DNA of 64,000 bases from Micromonospora ferruginea. GTDB taxonomy: Bacteria > Actinomycetota > Actinomycetes > Mycobacteriales > Micromonosporaceae. Below the pieces are notes generated by a model, which searched no databases, was not told the DNA's origin, and saw nothing but the letters and a program-made list of their open reading frames with translations. Positions 62,807 through 64,000 of the stretch are shown one piece after another (position 1 is the first letter of the stretch; each line of letters opens with the position of its first letter). The position numbers were made by a program, and so were the translations under genes. The stretch lies in assembly GCF_013694245.2 (NCBI RefSeq), contig NZ_CP059322.2:430001-494000 (forward strand), in the 5' to 3' direction.

Positions 62807-63415
62807 TCAGAACTTTTCGCCGATGGCGACCCGGGGAGCGGGGGCGCGCATCTTGCGGAACGTGATCGACCGCATGATCGCGTAGAAGTAGAGCGAGCCG
62901 AGCTTCTCGGTGCTCTTCGGGAAGCGCTCCCGGACCAGCTTCTTGATCTTCCGGCTGATCAGCACCGAGTCGACCAGCACACCGAGGGCCAGCGCGCCCC
63001 AGAGCACGTTCGACAGCAGCCGCACGATCGCCGGCATGGCCTGGTTGGAGCCGACCAGCACGATCAGCGCGCCGCCGAAGAACCAGGTGCCGATCGTCCG
63101 GCGGGAGTCGACCACGTTGCGGGCCAGCAGCCGCTCCGGGCCCCGGTCCCGCGGGCCGCCCTCGCGGCGGAACTCGGCACTGGCCTCGGCGCGCGCCGTG
63201 CGGCGCTGCTCCCGGGCCTCCTCCTTGGTCAGCGGGCGGGCCGGCGCGGCCGGCCGGCGACCGGCGGCCGGACGCTTCGGGGTGGTCACCCCGAGCTCCT
63301 TCTTGCTCGGCGTGTAGCCCCGGGGGCGGGCGGCGGCGGACTCCTCGTCGGTCGTCACCGTGGTGACGGAATCCTCGACGAGGTCGGCGGGCTTGCGGCG
63401 AAACAGCGACGGCAC
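62807..63415 (-). CDS. DUF3043 membrane protein
   Basis: This 202-residue protein has a basic, disordered first half (SLFRRKPADLVEDS, GYTPSKKELGVTTPKRPAAG, LTKEEAREQRRTARAEA) and two transmembrane helices (IGTWFFGGALIVLVGS and LLSNVLWGALALGVLVDSV), then RKIKKLVRERFPKSTEKLGSLYFYAIMRSITFRKMR. This is the DUF3043 pattern, conserved in actinobacteria without known function. The GTG start is leaderless: TACCCT (63428-63423) ends seven bases before it. An earlier frame to 63454 is not supported. Confidence 0.88.
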   Translation of the reverse strand: MPSLFRRKPADLVEDSVTTVTTDEESAAARPRGYTPSKKELGVTTPKRPAAGRRPAAPARPLTKEEAREQRRTARAEASAEFRREGGPRDRGPERLLARNVVDSRRTIGTWFFGGALIVLVGSNQAMPAIVRLLSNVLWGALALGVLVDSVLISRKIKKLVRERFPKSTEKLGSLYFYAIMRSITFRKMRAPAPRVAIGEKF

Positions 63416-63485
63416 GTCGGCAAGGGTAGCCAAACGGTCGAGCCCGGCGCACATCGCGGTGCGCCGGGCTCGGAGTACGCCGGGA

Positions 63486-64000
63486 TCAGGGGCGCTCGAC
63501 GTGCGCGCCGAGGTCCGCCAGCTTGGCCTCGAAGTCCTCGTAGCCGCGGTTGATCAGGTCCACGCCGTACACCCGGGAGGTGCCCTCGGCGGCGAGCGCC
63601 GCGATGAGGTGGCTGAACCCGGCCCGCAGGTCCGGGATGACCAGGTCGGCCGCGTGCAGCTTGCTCGGGCCGGCGATCACCGCCGAGTGCTTGAAGTTAC
63701 GCCGGCCGAAGCGGCACGGGGTGCCGCCGAGGCAGTCCCGGTAGACCTGGATGTTGGCGCCCATCGTGTTCAGCGCCTCGGTGTAGCCGAGCCGCTGCTC
63801 GTAGACCGTCTCGTGGACGATCGACAGGCCCCGGGCCTGGGTGAGCGCGACCACCAGCGGCTGCTGCCAGTCGGTCATGAAACCGGGGTGTACGTCGGTC
63901 TCCAGCGCCACCGCGTTCAGCTCGCCGCCCGGGTGCCAGAACCGGATGCCACCCTCCTGGCCCGGGTCGCCGAGCTTCGGCGGACGGGCGTCGGTGACCT
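63486..64000 (-). CDS. murA: UDP-N-acetylglucosamine 1-carboxyvinyltransferase, 3' part only
   Basis: The C-terminal 171 or so residues of an EPSP-synthase-fold enzyme that starts peptidoglycan precursor synthesis. Visible are HPGFMTDWQQPLVVALTQARG, TVYEQRLGYTEALNTMGANI, DLRAGFSHLIAALAAEGTSRV and the ending RGYEDFEAKLADLGAHVERP, all in the usual order. The RAGxxxxIAALAAEG segment contains the conserved Arg that binds phosphoenolpyruvate. The frame stays open to the window edge, so the start and the active-site Cys loop lie to the right of 64000. Confidence 0.92.
   Translation of the reverse strand, partial: VTDARPPKLGDPGQEGGIRFWHPGGELNAVALETDVHPGFMTDWQQPLVVALTQARGLSIVHETVYEQRLGYTEALNTMGANIQVYRDCLGGTPCRFGRRNFKHSAVIAGPSKLHAADLVIPDLRAGFSHLIAALAAEGTSRVYGVDLINRGYEDFEAKLADLGAHVERP

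Overview
The window is a 64 kb piece of a very GC-rich actinomycete chromosome. Codon use, leaderless promoters of the TANNNT type, a GlnR-type operator and the gene content point to Micromonosporaceae (Micromonospora or a close relative). This is inferred from sequence character and gene order; no database was searched.

The backbone matches, from memory, the Mycobacterium tuberculosis block Rv2207-Rv2221, which is also partly kept in Streptomyces. Read from right to left it runs: cobU-cobT fusion, cobS, gcvT, leucyl aminopeptidase, lpd, sucB/dlaT, TIGR01777 epimerase, lipB, lipA, DUF4191 protein, RDD protein, glnA, glnE. Two metabolic themes sit here. One is lipoic acid synthesis (lipA, lipB) next to the lipoylated E2 and the E3 dehydrogenase that use it, with gcvT from the lipoate-dependent glycine cleavage system nearby. 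The other is nitrogen control: glutamine synthetase, its adenylyltransferase GlnE, and a four-half-site GlnR operator in front of glnA.

Accessory genes interrupt this backbone. Left end (1-8.3 kb): a cut-off WYL regulator, a VOC protein, a secreted alpha-amylase with two starch-binding modules, an IS110-family element just after the amylase stop, a small secreted protein, a virginiamycin B lyase and an LD-carboxypeptidase. From 12.2 to 17 kb, between glnE and glnA: one GT-C-like membrane protein and two tandem MptB-type mannosyltransferases. From 20 to 25 kb: a large LuxR-type regulator and a membrane glycosyltransferase. From 26 to 27.6 kb: a short archaeal-type aspartyl-tRNA synthetase behind a well-formed T-box riboswitch. 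From 31 to 39.5 kb: a PHB-depolymerase-like esterase, three oxidoreductases, an LtrA protein and a TetR/SDR divergent pair. Right part (50-64 kb): a membrane Ser/Thr kinase, an M50 peptidase, an aldo/keto reductase, a 1783-residue proline-rich WG-repeat protein, a three-gene ABC exporter, a DUF3043 protein and the 3' part of murA.

Four families of palindromic intergenic elements are scattered through the window. The commonest is a 55-58 bp GGGGCCCC hairpin with six copies. Two palindromes run into coding sequence and supply the C-terminal codons of a gene. The strongest observation is the T-box: Stem I with AGTA, a GAC (Asp) specifier candidate and AGAGAG, a canonical antisequestrator with a UGGCACC bulge, and an anti-Shine-Dalgarno overlapping the antisequestrator strand. 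I saw no tRNA, rRNA or CRISPR array.
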